DNA of 64,000 nt from Armillaria gallica (Eukaryota > Basidiomycota > Agaricomycetes > Agaricales > Physalacriaceae). Positions 45,601 through 57,129 of this stretch are shown one piece after another (the first letter of the stretch is position 1; each line of letters opens with the position of its first letter). Where the stretch lies: the NCBI GenBank assembly GCA_037576215.1, contig JBANDB010000012.1:2232001-2296000 (forward strand). Direction: 5' to 3'. The notes beneath the pieces were generated by a model. The model saw only the letters and a list, made by a program, of their open reading frames with translations, was not told the DNA's origin and did not search any database. Made by a program: the position numbers and the translations under genes.

Positions 45601-46275
45601 TGGAGGCCGAAAAGGGCATGTAACGTCGGCCTCATGTCGACTCACAACTCCATCTACATTGCGTTCAAGTCTCTTCTAGGCGTGCTGGTTTTTAGACGGG
45701 GATGCTAGCGCTTGACCAATTCTCATTTCGGCATTCTGATTTCCAGTCTCGCAGCTAAGGTGTCGAAGAGCATGCAGCTCTATTTCTTTACCTTCAGGAG
45801 TCGAGTGCGCCCCGAGGTTCGGCTAATCCCCGACGCGTTCCGATTGAATTCCCGTGGTTGTGGTGTAAGTTGTATTCTTGCCTTCATTCTATTCATAGTT
45901 TGATCGTAACGATTCTATTTCGGCACGAACGCGATGCTTGTATGTAGGTTTCCCACCATTTCAGAGAGCTTTTACGACAGGGTTGTGGATTCAAGGTGGA
46001 GATGTACAGAGGCTGGACAATCATGGGAGCGCTTTTGCCAAGATCATCAGTGGCTCACTGCGAACAGACCTTGAGCTGGAGCCTGCACGAAGCTCAATCA
46101 CCTGATGACCAAGTGCGATTGCCGTCCTAGATATTCATATACTAATATCTTCAGGGACATATTATTCAGCGATGCGCTGGTCCTTGGTAGTGTTTTACTC
46201 TTGACCGGTAAATCAACGGAGTGTCAGTGGCGGTAAAAAAACCGCGTCACAAATCGTTGTTGCGTCATCCGGCGG
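42631..46275. other. Long stretch without a recognisable gene
   Basis: Short ORFs only. A 98-codon plus-strand ORF at 43866-44162 (MVISSIIMSISSNDADSKLR) is the least random-looking but has no family and no support. Nothing repetitive or RNA-like was recognised. The 3.6 kb may hold unrecognised lineage-specific genes, or it may be a wide intergenic region. Confidence 0.35.
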
Positions 46276-48054
46276 ATGCCGGCGGTCTTCAACCCCTTGA
46301 TCTTATATTCTGCCGCTGCGTTTAGGCCGTCTTGCATGTTCCATCCCCACCACCCGTCGTGGCTCGTCGACGCCGGCGCTCTTCCAGCCTCACCAGCAGT
46401 GCAGCGCATTGTAGTACTCGGTGACCCCGACCTGCGTCTAGTGCATCCTCTTCTCAATAACCCCTTGCTCGCGCGAACAGTCTTGGTCGTACCATCAAGC
46501 AATCCGGCGAAATGGATTCCAGTAGGCGAATGTTCATCATCGGCATCTCTAGTAATTCTACGGACGAACCAGAAACACAGCAAAGGCGGTGCCCTACACC
46601 TTCTCTCGGTCCTGCAGCGTGCTGCGCGCACACCACTGAGACCGGTGAAACAGTACAGCCAATATGACTATGAAGGGCGAGAAGAGACGTTTGGCTTCGT
46701 ACCCATGAGTACCATGGCGGAGGATACAAGCGAGGCTGAGAGCGCAGGAGTCCTACCAATACCATCCTTCCACGCGGTCATCAATTTCCTCGACGGCAGA
46801 ACGGGAAACGAGCGGGAAACCCTGAGGACGGGGATCCTGACGACATCATTGGCTGGCGGGTTCTTGCTGACAGGGAATGGAAAGGGGAAGACCCAGGTGA
46901 CAGTGCCAAGACGAGCATCTAGATTATCGTTCCTATCACGACGGCCAAGCCCGACGCCCCCGACGGCGGCTGGGGAAGAGGCGGAACATGGTGCTGAAGA
47001 GAGGTGTGCTCATGTCATACACGTTATTCCACCGGCATCTACACTTTCATCAAAAACTGTCCAAAATCTCGAGCATTTCCTGATCAATCATAGTCGGACT
47101 GCGGCATCGACGTCATCCTTGCCTACACCGATATCCACTATTAAGTCCGCCACACACTACGCCTACATCCTCCCTTTCAATCTTCTATCATCATCACATG
47201 GCCCTAGTATACTGGACTTTGCCCTAGCCGGAGCCCTCGATGGAGGTGGGTCCAAGGCGTGGATTCGTTCGATGCACGATGTCCGTGTAACCGGAGGCAG
47301 CGTTAAGATGCTGGGCAGTGGGCTTCCGACACCACCAGATAGCGAGGAGGAGCTAGGTGGAGAAAAAGGCGGTTATCAGTTGTCTGATTCACCGCCATTG
47401 GACGCTGAGGAGGAGAGACAGAGGACTTTGAGGGCTTTGGAGAAGGGGAAAGGGAGAGAAACGGTGGGATCAACGTTACGGCAGAATCTGGTCAGGTATT
47501 CGCAACCTTTGACGGGGGGTGGTTCCATAAGATTGTCCAAGTCAGATGGTACTGGAGAGAATGCTCGTCGTCCGACTTCGCGAGACCGTCGTCGCTCGGA
47601 ACGTGCGCAGCCGGAACATGGTCATTCTCAGTCGCGTTCAAAGTCTGACCATGGCCATCGATCCACACGACTAACGGTATCCACTACGCCTCAGCGCGCC
47701 CAAACTGTGTCTTCAAAGCATACATCACGAACTACGAAACCTTTACGAGCACCTTCAACTACGAAACCTATACCCCTACGCACTGTACCTTCAGTACCTC
47801 GTTCCCCTACCGTTGCCCAACCTCACCCAGTCCATCATACCCATGCCCATGCGCGGACACCCTCTGATACGCATGTATCGCAAGCCTTGCCCAGTCTGCC
47901 GACCCCAAGAAATACCCCACCCATATCAGTGATGAGCAACGCTACATGGAATGGTAGGGAAAAACCATTACCTCGAATTCTGAGAAGGAAAGAGGGTAAA
48001 TTCGATGTCAGGCAAAGAGCGAGCTGGTTTTTGAGTTTTTGGAGCAAAGACTGA
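46276..48054 (+). CDS. 592-aa protein of unknown function, single exon
   Basis: One uninterrupted frame from the ATG at 46276 to 48054, by far the longest in the window. The N-terminal 110 residues or so look globular (LVDAGALPASPAVQRIVVLG, then NNPLLARTVLVVPSSNPAKW). A second ordered part lies at about residues 150-340 (FHAVINFLDGRTGNERETL, HYAYILPFNLLSSSHGPSIL, AWIRSMHDVRVTGG). From about residue 350 it is low-complexity, with Ser/Arg/His/Pro-rich runs. It ends in a basic, aromatic patch (ILRRKEGKFDVRQRASWF). No Pfam-type domain was recognised. Length, single open frame and codon regularity make it a real gene. Confidence 0.8.
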   Translation: MPAVFNPLILYSAAAFRPSCMFHPHHPSWLVDAGALPASPAVQRIVVLGDPDLRLVHPLLNNPLLARTVLVVPSSNPAKWIPVGECSSSASLVILRTNQKHSKGGALHLLSVLQRAARTPLRPVKQYSQYDYEGREETFGFVPMSTMAEDTSEAESAGVLPIPSFHAVINFLDGRTGNERETLRTGILTTSLAGGFLLTGNGKGKTQVTVPRRASRLSFLSRRPSPTPPTAAGEEAEHGAEERCAHVIHVIPPASTLSSKTVQNLEHFLINHSRTAASTSSLPTPISTIKSATHYAYILPFNLLSSSHGPSILDFALAGALDGGGSKAWIRSMHDVRVTGGSVKMLGSGLPTPPDSEEELGGEKGGYQLSDSPPLDAEEERQRTLRALEKGKGRETVGSTLRQNLVRYSQPLTGGGSIRLSKSDGTGENARRPTSRDRRRSERAQPEHGHSQSRSKSDHGHRSTRLTVSTTPQRAQTVSSKHTSRTTKPLRAPSTTKPIPLRTVPSVPRSPTVAQPHPVHHTHAHARTPSDTHVSQALPSLPTPRNTPPISVMSNATWNGREKPLPRILRRKEGKFDVRQRASWFLSFWSKD

Positions 48055-48539
48055 GGGTAATGCGACGAACTTTATATGTGGATTTATATATTAGTGTAAA
48101 CAATATGCCGGTAAAGATATATGGTGTCGCCAGACGACGCTCTGAATACGTTGCAGCATCTATCCGGTTATGATTATTTGGCGCAAGTGCGTTATACGAG
48201 TGTCGGGTAGATTTATGTCATTCGGAAAGTGCGTTCCGCTGGCTTCAACAACTTCGTAGGAGTTTACGTTCCGGATGGCCCTTGTTCTTAGCCTGAGCGC
48301 CGAGGCAAGTGTCAAGATATACCCTCTCTACGAGCAGGCTTCTCGTGCGCTGTCGCGGCTGGCAGACTTACTCTGCTTAGCTTCGATTTGACCCAACCTT
48401 GGTTTTGACAATAGGGTGGAGATTCGACGTAGCAGTAGTGAGCATCTTTAACGTGTCGGTATCCCATGGCCAGTGACGTCTATAATAATAAATACTTTAT
48501 ATTGTTACATCCTCCTATATCCGTGTGTTTATTACCCAT
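48055..48539. other. Intergenic, convergent 3' ends
   Basis: Separates the plus-strand 592-aa gene from the 3' end of the minus-strand 7-TM gene. No ORF, repeat or RNA gene was recognised. Confidence 0.4.
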
Positions 48540-49947
48540 TCAAGGTCTGTTATTCATAAGAGCATTATCATTAGACTTCGCATCAATCACCAGAACACCT
48601 GTTTCAAGATCGTCCTGATGCGAAGTAAACGTCGTCGCCTGGACTTCAATCTTCACCGGTACGGTGCCTAGATGAAACTCTCCTGTACCTCTTCGCCCAT
48701 ACTGCGTGTCCTGAAATGTCTCCATGGCGACATCGAGTGTTGATCTTAAGCTAACAAGAGTTATGATGAGTGTAGGATAGATAGCCTGTCAACGGGAGAT
48801 ATCGATATCAATAACATATGGCTAGAGCATCTGAACAAGATAACAACTCACAGTTAGCTGGGAGAGCATATATATCACTACATATGCTCCCTTGTTCCCA
48901 CAAAGAGTAACGATGATTGCGATTAGCTGTTTTCCGATCAGATTCTCCTAAAGGAGAAAATGGCAAAACGAGCGTACCCAGGTGCAGCAATAAAAGACCC
49001 CGGATTCAATCAAAAGCGCGAGGACGCCATTCTGCCGACGAAACCGGGCCATAATAGCCTCGCCAGTTATGGCGCGGATTGTTCTGTTGTGAGACCTTTG
49101 GTCAGGACGTTAGTGGGGAATAAACTCTGCAGATGGAGGAAGATGACGAACCATGCACGATAAGCAATGAGGGACGTTGCCCAAATATTCGTCCCCATGG
49201 TTGACAGGATGAACATGAGCTCCCAGACATGTAAACTGGGGTTATCAAAGACGCTCACTGCCTTTGGAGCGGTGGCAAAGGCGAAGATTACTCCGATACC
49301 GGCTCCTGTACAAACATAAGCGCGTGCAATACAACTCAGCCGAGCTGAAGACTCACCCAGTGTCACCAAAAGTAATACTGCAGACACGAGGAGAATCCAC
49401 CGTTTACGATTCCACAGGACCCAGGCCCTCCATATTACAACACTGTCTCCAAGGATAAACTGATGAAGTATCAGCGTTTGCGAAAAAAAAAAAAGGCTAG
49501 ACATCACACTTACATTCACGTTTTCTAGAGCCAGTTCCGTGCAGATCCAAGGCGAGGCGTTATTCTCGAATTCGGTTGGATCTTCTACACCATGGTCGCG
49601 GAAGATCCCACGGTAGTTTTGGTTGAAGCTAACCGCCAGGTGCGACGTTGCCAAGCTCCACATTATAGTGTTCAAGGCTATCATGATATTTACCACCCTC
49701 GTCTTCTCCTTTTTGCACCTGCCGTGAAGAAACAGTGTCCGTTAGTGCAAAGCTTCACTTTTCACAGGCATGGCTCACAACAAAATGTAGAGAGAACTCG
49801 CGAATAAACATGTGTACATTCCTGCGAAAGAAGGATTGGTCAGTTGGGAAGGACACAACAGGGATGAGACTGCTAATTACCATAGAGAAGTATCTCAGCT
49901 TGCAGTGCGATAAAGAACGCTTCAAGGGGAGCGGGCGATGTCGACAT
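48540..49947 (-). CDS. 7-TM protein, intact multi-exon gene
   Basis: The ATG at 49947 opens MSTSPAPLEAFFIALQAEIL, and all introns splice in frame to TGA 48540-48542. Transmembrane segments are visible as MYTCLFASSLYILL, RVVNIMIALNTIMWSLATSH, FILGDSVVIWRAWVLW, ILLVSAVLLLVTLG followed by GAGIGVIFAFAT, WELMFILSTMGTNIWATSLI, NGVLALLIESGVFYCC, and QLIAIIVTLC...VVIYMLSQLT then IYPTLIITLVSL. The GDxxVxWRAWVLW motif and the ALLxESGxxYC motif are typical of a 7-TM family expanded in Agaricomycetes, with unknown ligand. The C-terminal tail of about 75 aa is cytosolic and polar. Introns of about 50-65 bp, including one with a T-rich tract near 49485, are all canonical. Confidence 0.8.
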
Positions 49948-51606
49948 CGCTAGAAAGCGACAAGAGCCTACTGTCTGACAGAGGACATATATATGAAGTG
50001 ATTCGGGGAAAGCGCGGAGAGCGCGGAACGGGGTAGAAGTTTATCATCATCAAGAGGCGCTGATGCTCCTGCCATGACTTAAGCAACCCAAAACTCGAGT
50101 GATGTTCCATACGAGAACCCAATCGCTTTTATTGGCTGGTCGCTTCTGGAGACAGTGTTTCGGACTAACAAAGAAGGAATTCGCCTTCAGTTGCCGATAT
50201 TCATTGCCAAGATATGGAGGACCAGCATGGCCGAAGTTACTAGCTGAAACATATGAAATCCAAAGACCGAGTGTTATGATCTTACCGGGGCTATAATACA
50301 AAGATTGGCCCTGCAAAGAGACATCAGCGGTGAGATGATTGTCGATGGCTGTGAGCGAAGAAGATAGATAATTTTTCGTCCCGCCGTGAGCCAGCTGCCA
50401 GAACCGCAAGATTCAGATGTTGTGCAAGGAGCAAGGAGAGAATGATGAGAAGGGTTAGTGCCATGTATTCATAGAGTAGAAGGTTCAAGTTGATCCCGAA
50501 GAGTACGGTGCCAAGGCTTGGAGTATGTTGCCAAAGGACGGCGCTGAGCGAGGCCGTGCATCAGTGCCTTACGCACGAGTTACGGCGACGAAGTTGAAAT
50601 AGAGTGGGGTCGGTGAGGATTCCGGGTATTGCCGAAGTAGCTTCTACATCCTCCTTTTGTCGGATTCTGACAATACCTGATTCTGCACGACCTCTATCGC
50701 TGTGACAACTTTTTCCTGCCCCGTTTGTTTAATACCATAGGGGTCCCGGGGACTATGTACAAATATTATCACCATCGAGACAGCGATCTTCCAGAACAAT
50801 TAACTGTCGGTTTTTATATCTGTTCGTATTCCTGTTTTTGCATTTGCCATTCTGAAATACAGCGTGCATCTGCAAGACGACCAGTTGGTGTATAACCTCA
50901 AAGCAGTCGCTCAGAGTATAACTTCTCCGCAATTTCGCATGTGGCGAGAGCGATATAGACGGAACCGACGATATAGCACGGACCACTGTGGACTAAGTTT
51001 TTCGCCTGATCTTGGCACTCAGTTTCTTTGACGGTCAACAACAATAATCACCTACCACCCACGCTTCGAGGATTACTGATTTCGGGGTTGCCCTTTCTAC
51101 CCCGCCTCTTTTCCAACTTGAAGGAGCCAGGACCTCACTCATGGTGATGTCAAACGAAGATTGTACAGGCTCCGAACTTCTGAACGGTGATATCAACAAG
51201 TTGCCATCTCTGCTTACCGCGACCCTAGCCTGGTCGAGTTGATCGAGAGACGGAGCTTACCTTCGATGGCAGGCTACTATGTTTGCCGCACCGTGACGAG
51301 TACAACAGAGAAGACTAGTCGAAACTGTGACTTCAAAGAAACCTTGTCTACATTCCCCGAGATCTTTTCTTTCGACTCATTCCCTACCAGCACTTCCGTC
51401 TCGAACTCTTACTTTGCAGATTCGAATGAACTCACTTGTATCATCAACGGAACATACTGCGGTCTCCAAATCTCTTGATCGCAGCCCCTTCAATGCGTTC
51501 ATAATGCCCGCTGAGATTATGATCGTTTTGCACCGGAAAAACCGCGAGATTAGTTGGCGACTTCTCGGGGTGTTTTCCCGTAGTTTCCTCCCTCTGTTAC
51601 CTGGTC
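49948..51606. other. No supported gene; possible membrane-protein scraps
   Basis: Minus-strand ORF fragments around 50340-50560 are hydrophobic (LLIILSLLLAQHLNLAVLAA) and could be remains of another 7-TM gene, but no exon chain holds together. The plus-strand ORF at 51239-51478 has no recognised family. Confidence 0.3.
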
Positions 51607-52579
51607 ATGTTTCACTTACTCTTGAATATGTGAGCTATGTCTTTACAGTACGTTTCATGCTTTCTGAATGTACCCAGGTGCATGTTCCCAGCGATCATTC
51701 CATTGGCGTCGTCTCTGATTATCAGTATGGAAAGTGCTCCCGTGTCTCTCCAGTCTACACCGATAGGCCTGCAATGGGAGTATCACGATCCTCGGAATTT
51801 CGTTCTTAGCGCATTCTTGGCTAACGGATCGGAGACAATGGTAGCAACAACGATGCAGGCCGTGGCAAATTTCACAGCAGACAGAATTGTCGACATGACC
51901 TTCAATTATACAAGTCTATCTGGAAAGGATTGTATCCTGTTAGCTTTGTCTCCTGGGCATGGGTGCGTCCGTAACATATTACACCGCGCTCCCTTCTCCG
52001 TGAACTGTTTTAGACCTAGTGATCCTTTTGCTCAAAGCGAGCCGTTCTCAGTGAATCCCGCAGACCGCACATCTACGTGGACAGCATTCGAATTGTTGCT
52101 TCCCACCGGTGGTACCGCTGTGTCAGTATCAGGGTATCTGCTCGAGCGGTTGGTCCCATAAGCTCTGTTAACGTGTTTTTCACAGAAACATTCCTGCTTC
52201 GAATACAGCGTCTTGTCTTCCGCCTAAAGCCGCATCACGCGGGCGCGCGATAGTAGGCAGTGTCTTCGGCTTTCTTGCAATTTGGTGTATGGTCTCCGCA
52301 TCTATATGCATCATGATTCGGAGACGAAAAGGTATGATGTTGCCGGGCATACCGTTTTGTCGTCCACTGCCTACCACTCCGACCCCGTTCCCACTGTACT
52401 CCAGTAATACGAGTTTCCGTCAAGCGCACGGCACCCAAGCCCAATCGAAAGTGTCGAGGGCCCATTCAACGGGAGAGAATGCGAGGCTGCGAGAAGAGAT
52501 CATAGCATTGGAGAAACGGATGAGGCGTATGGAAGCTAGATATGGGATTCCGCCTCCGCCATCATACAGGTCTACCTAG
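51607..52579 (+). CDS. Array member 1: type I single-pass membrane protein with coiled coil and PPxY tail, intact
   Basis: The signal peptide is split by an intron: exon 1 (51607-51629) encodes MFHLLLN, and the next exon continues MCMFPAIIPLASS. The ectodomain (about 110 aa) carries the array signature VANFTADRIVDMTFNYTSL-GKDCILLA with N-glycosylation sites. A short S/T stalk follows two further introns, then the membrane helix AIVGSVFGFLAIWCMVSASICIMI and a basic stop-transfer RRRK. The cytosolic tail has a heptad-like helix (LREEIIALEKRMRRMEA) and ends PPPPSYRST. PPSY is a PPxY motif, the ligand of WW domains such as those of Rsp5/Nedd4-type ubiquitin ligases. The surface role is unknown. 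Confidence 0.75.
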
Positions 52580-52808
52580 TATCTCCTCTTCCAACGGCTC
52601 TATATCTTTTGATACATGATCTCCGAGTAGACCTTACCGATCAGACTCGAGTGGGCATATATAGTTTACAAGCGGAAAATATAGCTATACCGCGTTTACT
52701 ACAGGCAGTATCGCCGCTGAACATCTCATACAAGATCAACATTGTCGTTCGTTCATCAGGCAGTCAAAATGTGAGGCCACTCAAGTTTACTCCAGCTATC
52801 GAACCCCC

Positions 52809-53908
52809 ATGTTCTTCTTATTCTTCCAGCTGTGAGTTGATGTCGTTTTCGGTTCGTCTGAATGCAGTTCTGAATGATATTAGGTGTACCATTATAGCAC
52901 TTATTCCACTGGTGTTGTCCCTGAATATCACGCTGGAAAGCGCTCCGAAAGCCTTCCAAAGCACGCCAATATTATTGCACCGGGACCATGATGATCCTAT
53001 CGAATTCGTCCTTGGTGGATTCACCGTTGACGGACTTGTGGCAGTCACGGCGAATCAGGTCGTGGCGAATTTCACAGCAGACAGAATCGTCAACATGACC
53101 TTCAATCATACAAGTCTGTTTAGGAAGGATTGCACCCTGTTGGCTTGGCTTCCTCAGGTTCAGTACGTTTCTGATATGTTGCACCTTGTATCCTTTCTAT
53201 GAACTATTTCAGGCCTCGTAATAATTTTGCTGAAAGCGAGCCGTTTTCAGTATCAAGTAGAACAACCACGGCTACGCCAAGTGAGTCGGTAACAATAAGA
53301 CCGCCGTTTCCTAGTACCAGTCCTACCTCCAGTCCTACCACGTCCAATTTTACTTCATCAGTTTCAGGGTGCGTGCTGCACCGATTATTCCTTTTCACCT
53401 ACAAGCTCTGTAATATGTTTTCCACAGGACGGCGTCTAATGTACCCCCTAAACCCGTATCACACACCGGCATGATTGTGGGTGGCGTCTCTGGTATACTC
53501 GCACTTGGATGCATGGTTTCCGCATCTATATACGTCTTGGCTAGGCGACGGAGGTCAAATGCGGCCACGCGATTGCTTCGTTCTCAGGACAGCATAGCCT
53601 TTACTACTCTTCCTCGGTCCTCAGTGAACTCTAGGAGTATAAGTTTCCATGAAGAAAGTGAGACCGAAGCCGCGTCTGAACTATCGAGGGCCCCTTTAGA
53701 AGGAGAGGACGCTAGGATACGAGAGGAGATCACGGCATTGGAGAATCAGATCGGAGGCATCGAGGAACCTTTGTCCGAAGTGTCGATCCGTACAGAGGGA
53801 GAGAATGCGAGGATGCGAGAAGAGATCGCTGCGTTGGAGGATCGGATCAGCCGTATGGAGGCTGGATACTGGAATTCACCTCGTCCACCATCATACAGGT
53901 CTGCCTAG
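52809..53908 (+). CDS. Array member 2: same family, intact
   Basis: Exon 1 (52809-52831) encodes MFFLFFQL. The exon from 52884 continues CTIIALIPLVLS, completing the signal peptide. The ectodomain shows FQSTPILLHRDHDDPIEFVL and NQVVANFTADRIVNMTFNHT. The stalk is Ser/Thr/Pro-rich (PTSSPTTSNFTSSVSG), the membrane helix is GMIVGGVSGILALGCMVSAS and the stop-transfer is ARRRRS. The tail is longer than in member 1, with two copies of the helical segment (IREEITALENQIG and MREEIAALEDRISRMEA), and ends RPPSYRSA. It appears fully open over four exons. Confidence 0.75.
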
Positions 53909-54117
53909 TATCTCCACTTCTAATGGCTCTATATCTTTTGATGCATGATCTCCAAGTGGAATTTACCGATCAGACTCGAGTGGACGTACATAGTTTACTG
54001 GGAATATGGAACCATACCGCGTTTACTTCAGGCAGTACCAACTATGACCAACTCAATGAGTAGATAATCAAAATATGAAGCCAAGTTTACCCCAGTTACT
54101 GACTCCTGTGTTCTTCC

Positions 54118-54662
54118 CATTCTGCCAACTGTGAGTCGATGTCAATTTCTAGTTCGTCTGGATGCAGTTCTAGAAGTCGCCAGGTGTACGTTTATAGCCT
54201 TCAGTCCATTCGCGTTGTCCCCAAACATTGCGCCGGACAGTACTGCGTAAGCTTTCCACCGATATCATTGCTCTGGGCTATGCGATCCCACCAATTTCGA
54301 CCTTGGTGCGCTATCACCGAGTACATTAACTCTGATATAGCATTACTTGCGACGACGGTTGCAAGTTTCAGAGGACTGAGTTATCAACACCACCTTCTTA
54401 ATGACATAAGTTCATTTGGAACGGATGATCGCCTGTTCACTTGTCTTCCTGGGACTGCGGTAGGGCCTGGTACTACGAGAGCCCATGTAGAGAAGAGAAT
54501 GCTGGGATGCGAAAGAAGATCACGACATTGGGAGTCTGCCTCTACCTTCATACAGGTCTTCCTCCTGTTAGAAATCAGGCAGATGGGCATGAACGAAGCA
54601 CAGTGAGCGGTCGTCGTCGTGGTCAAAAGGATAAATTGTTGAAGGTACCAGATATCATGTAA
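54118..54662 (+). pseudogene. Array member 3: decayed, stalk and membrane helix deleted
   Basis: The exon 1 equivalent begins GTG where members 2 and 4 have ATG (54118). The signal-peptide intron is recognisable, followed by degenerate ectodomain sequence. The sequence then jumps to remnants of the coiled-coil tail (gagaatgctgggatgcgaaa near 54496-54515) and of the PPSY terminus, with no stalk or membrane segment between them. Frames are broken throughout. Confidence 0.7.
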
Positions 54663-54942
54663 TCAAGTTGTAAGCGGGCCAAATATAGCCTTAGTACGGG
54701 TATATACCGATTTCGTTTGTTCGCTCTCCCGTAAAAAGATCATGGTCTTCCCAAAGCCAACACCTCCCTCCTCCAACGTTTCTATATCTTTTGATACATG
54801 ATCTCCAAATGGATTTTACTGATCAAACCCGGGAGTTTAGCAACAGAAAATGGTCGTACACGTTTACTGCCGTACCATAGTGAACATTTCATCCAGGAGC
54901 CAAGACAGGAATCTGCGCAAGTCAGCCCAATTATTGACTCCC

Positions 54943-55959
54943 ATGTTCTTCCAACTGTAAGTTGATGCCGACTTTCGGTACATCTGTATGTAGATCTAAA
55001 CGTCCTTAGGTATACGTTCATAACGTTCATTCCACTAGCGTTGTCCTTAAATATCACGCTGGAGAGCGCTGCAGAAGCCTTCCAAAGCACACAAATATCA
55101 TTGCGCAGGGACCATGATGATCCTATCGAATTCTTGCTTGGTGCATTCACCCTTGACGGACTTGTGGCAGACACGGCGAATCAGGTCGTGGCGAATTTCA
55201 CAGCAGACAGAATCGTCAACATGAACTTCAGTCATACAAGTTCGTCTGGAAAGGATTGTATCCTATTGGCTTGGCTTCCCCAGTCTTCGTGCGTTTCTGA
55301 TATGTTACACCTTGCATCCTTTCTATGAACTATTTCAGGTCTCGTATTAATATTGCTCAAAGCGAGCCGTTTTCGGTAACAAGTGGAAACTACACAACCA
55401 CGGCTACGCCAAATGAGTCAACAACAATAAGAACCAGTCCTCCATCCAGTCCTACCACGTCCAATTCTACTTCATCAGTTTCGGGGTGCGTGCTGCACCG
55501 ATTGTTACTTTTCACCTATAAGCTCTGTAACGTCTTTTCCACAGGACGGCGTCTAATGTTCCGCCTAAACCCGCATCACACACGGGCGTGATTGTGGGTG
55601 GCGTCCTTGGTATACTCACACTTGGATGCATGGTTGTCGCGTCTATATACGTATTGCGTTGGCGACGGAAATCGAAGGCGGGCAATCTACCATTGCTTCG
55701 TCCTCAGGACAGGACAGCGCCTCCTCCAACACCATTTCTACTAAAATATAGTAGTCAACGCGATACTGGAGCCCAAGAACATGTGTCGGCAGTGTCGAGA
55801 GACCATTTAGAAGCAGAGATTGTGAGGATACGAGAGGAGATCAGGGCATTGCGATTGGATAATCAGATCAGACGGGTGGAGGCTGGACATGAGAGTCTGC
55901 CTCCGCCGTCATACAGGTCTGCTTCGAGATCCTCCCGCCCCATATCTTTTGATGCTTGA
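54943..55959 (+). CDS. Array member 4: same family, intact
   Basis: Exon 1 at 54943 encodes MFFQL, continuing after the intron as YTFITFIPLALS. The ectodomain has SLNITLESAAEAFQSTQISL, FLLGAFTLDGLVADTANQV and VANFTADRIVNMNFSHTSSS. The stalk (SPPSSPTTSNSTSSVSG) is followed by TGVIVGGVLGILTLGCMVVA and basic WRRKSKAG. The tail holds IREEIRALRLDNQIRRVEA and PPPSYRSASRSSRPISFDA, so here the PPxY motif is internal and not at the end. It is closest to member 2 in the ectodomain. Confidence 0.75.
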
Positions 55960-56132
55960 TCTCCAAGTGGAATTTACCGATCAGACTCGGGTGGTTGTGC
56001 ATAGTTAGGCAACAGAAAGTGGAACAATACCATGTTTACTACCGTCAAGTACCGACGATGAATAGTCCGATCAACATTGTCATTCATCTGGTATTCAAAA
56101 CGTGAAGCCATTCAAAGTCATCCTATTTAAGC

Positions 56133-56990
56133 ATGTTCTTCCCATTTTTGAAACTATATGTTGATTCGCTTGCATGCCAGTGTAGCCTAAGTTTCGCCAG
56201 GACCTAGGTATATGTTCATTCCATCAGTGTTCTCCTAAATAGCACACCGGAAGCGCCATAGAAGCATTTCAAAGCTCGCCAATATCCTCACTGCACTAGG
56301 CGCTTGATGGTCGTTCTAGTAGTTTCATTCACGGTCGATGGATCTGATATAATGGCGGTAGCGATCGTAGAATTCTCACAGCAGGCGGATTCAAGTCCAG
56401 ATGGGAATTCGAAGGATTGTATCTTGATCGTTTGGCCTATTGACTATGAGTACGTCGCACTTTGCGTCCATTGCCATGAACTATTTCAGGCCTCTTACCC
56501 AGTAGCGAGAATTTTCCAGTGACAAGCGGGTGCGCGTTTCAGCGATTAGTCCTTACCAATGAGCTTTCACAGAAGCATTCCCCCCCTTCGAAACCTGGGT
56601 CGCATACGGGCGGCACTCTTGCGCTTGGAATCTGGATACATGGCTAACATGTCTAAAGACTTCTTCATTCGGCGACGTAGGTCCAGCGCCTAATACCCTT
56701 ACTACCACATTGCCACTGAACTCTACTAGCATTAGTTTCCATGCAAAATGCGAGACCGAGGCTCTGTCTGAAGTTTCGGGGGCCCACTTGGAGGGAGAGA
56801 ATGCTAGGATGTAAACGGAGATCACGATATTGGAAAATCAGATCAAGGTACTATAGAAGATCCTCTATCGTCGGAGGGGTCGGGCCGTTAGGGAAATAAT
56901 GCGAGGGTATCACGGCGTTGGAGAATCAGATCTGAGGTGGATACAAGGACGTGTATGACGGTGGAGGCGAACTCTCGGGTTCCTGATCAG
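56133..56990 (+). pseudogene. Array member 5: decayed
   Basis: The ATG at 56133 (MFFPFLKL) is followed by atatgttgat where other members have the donor gtgagttgat or gtaagttgat, so the first splice site is lost. The ectodomain, stalk and coiled-coil remnants follow in several frames (for example ggagggagagaatgctagga near 56791-56810), with many indels. Confidence 0.7.
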
Positions 56991-57129
56991 AAGGCTCTTG
57001 GAATGGTCGCGCATAGTCAGGCAACGGAAGGTGAAGCTATACTGTGAAACCCTATCGTCGAATAGTCCGATCATTCCTCTGGCAGTCAAAAGGTGAAGCC
57101 ATTACAAGTCATCCCAGCTATCGAATCCC

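Noticed and set aside
42631..46275. Possible unrecognised gene cluster
   Set aside because: No ORF, splice chain or motif could be supported in this 3.6 kb; left as unassigned.
49480..49500. A T-rich/A-rich tract considered as a retroelement poly(A) end
   Set aside because: It lies inside a canonical intron of the 7-TM gene and has no target duplication or element attached.
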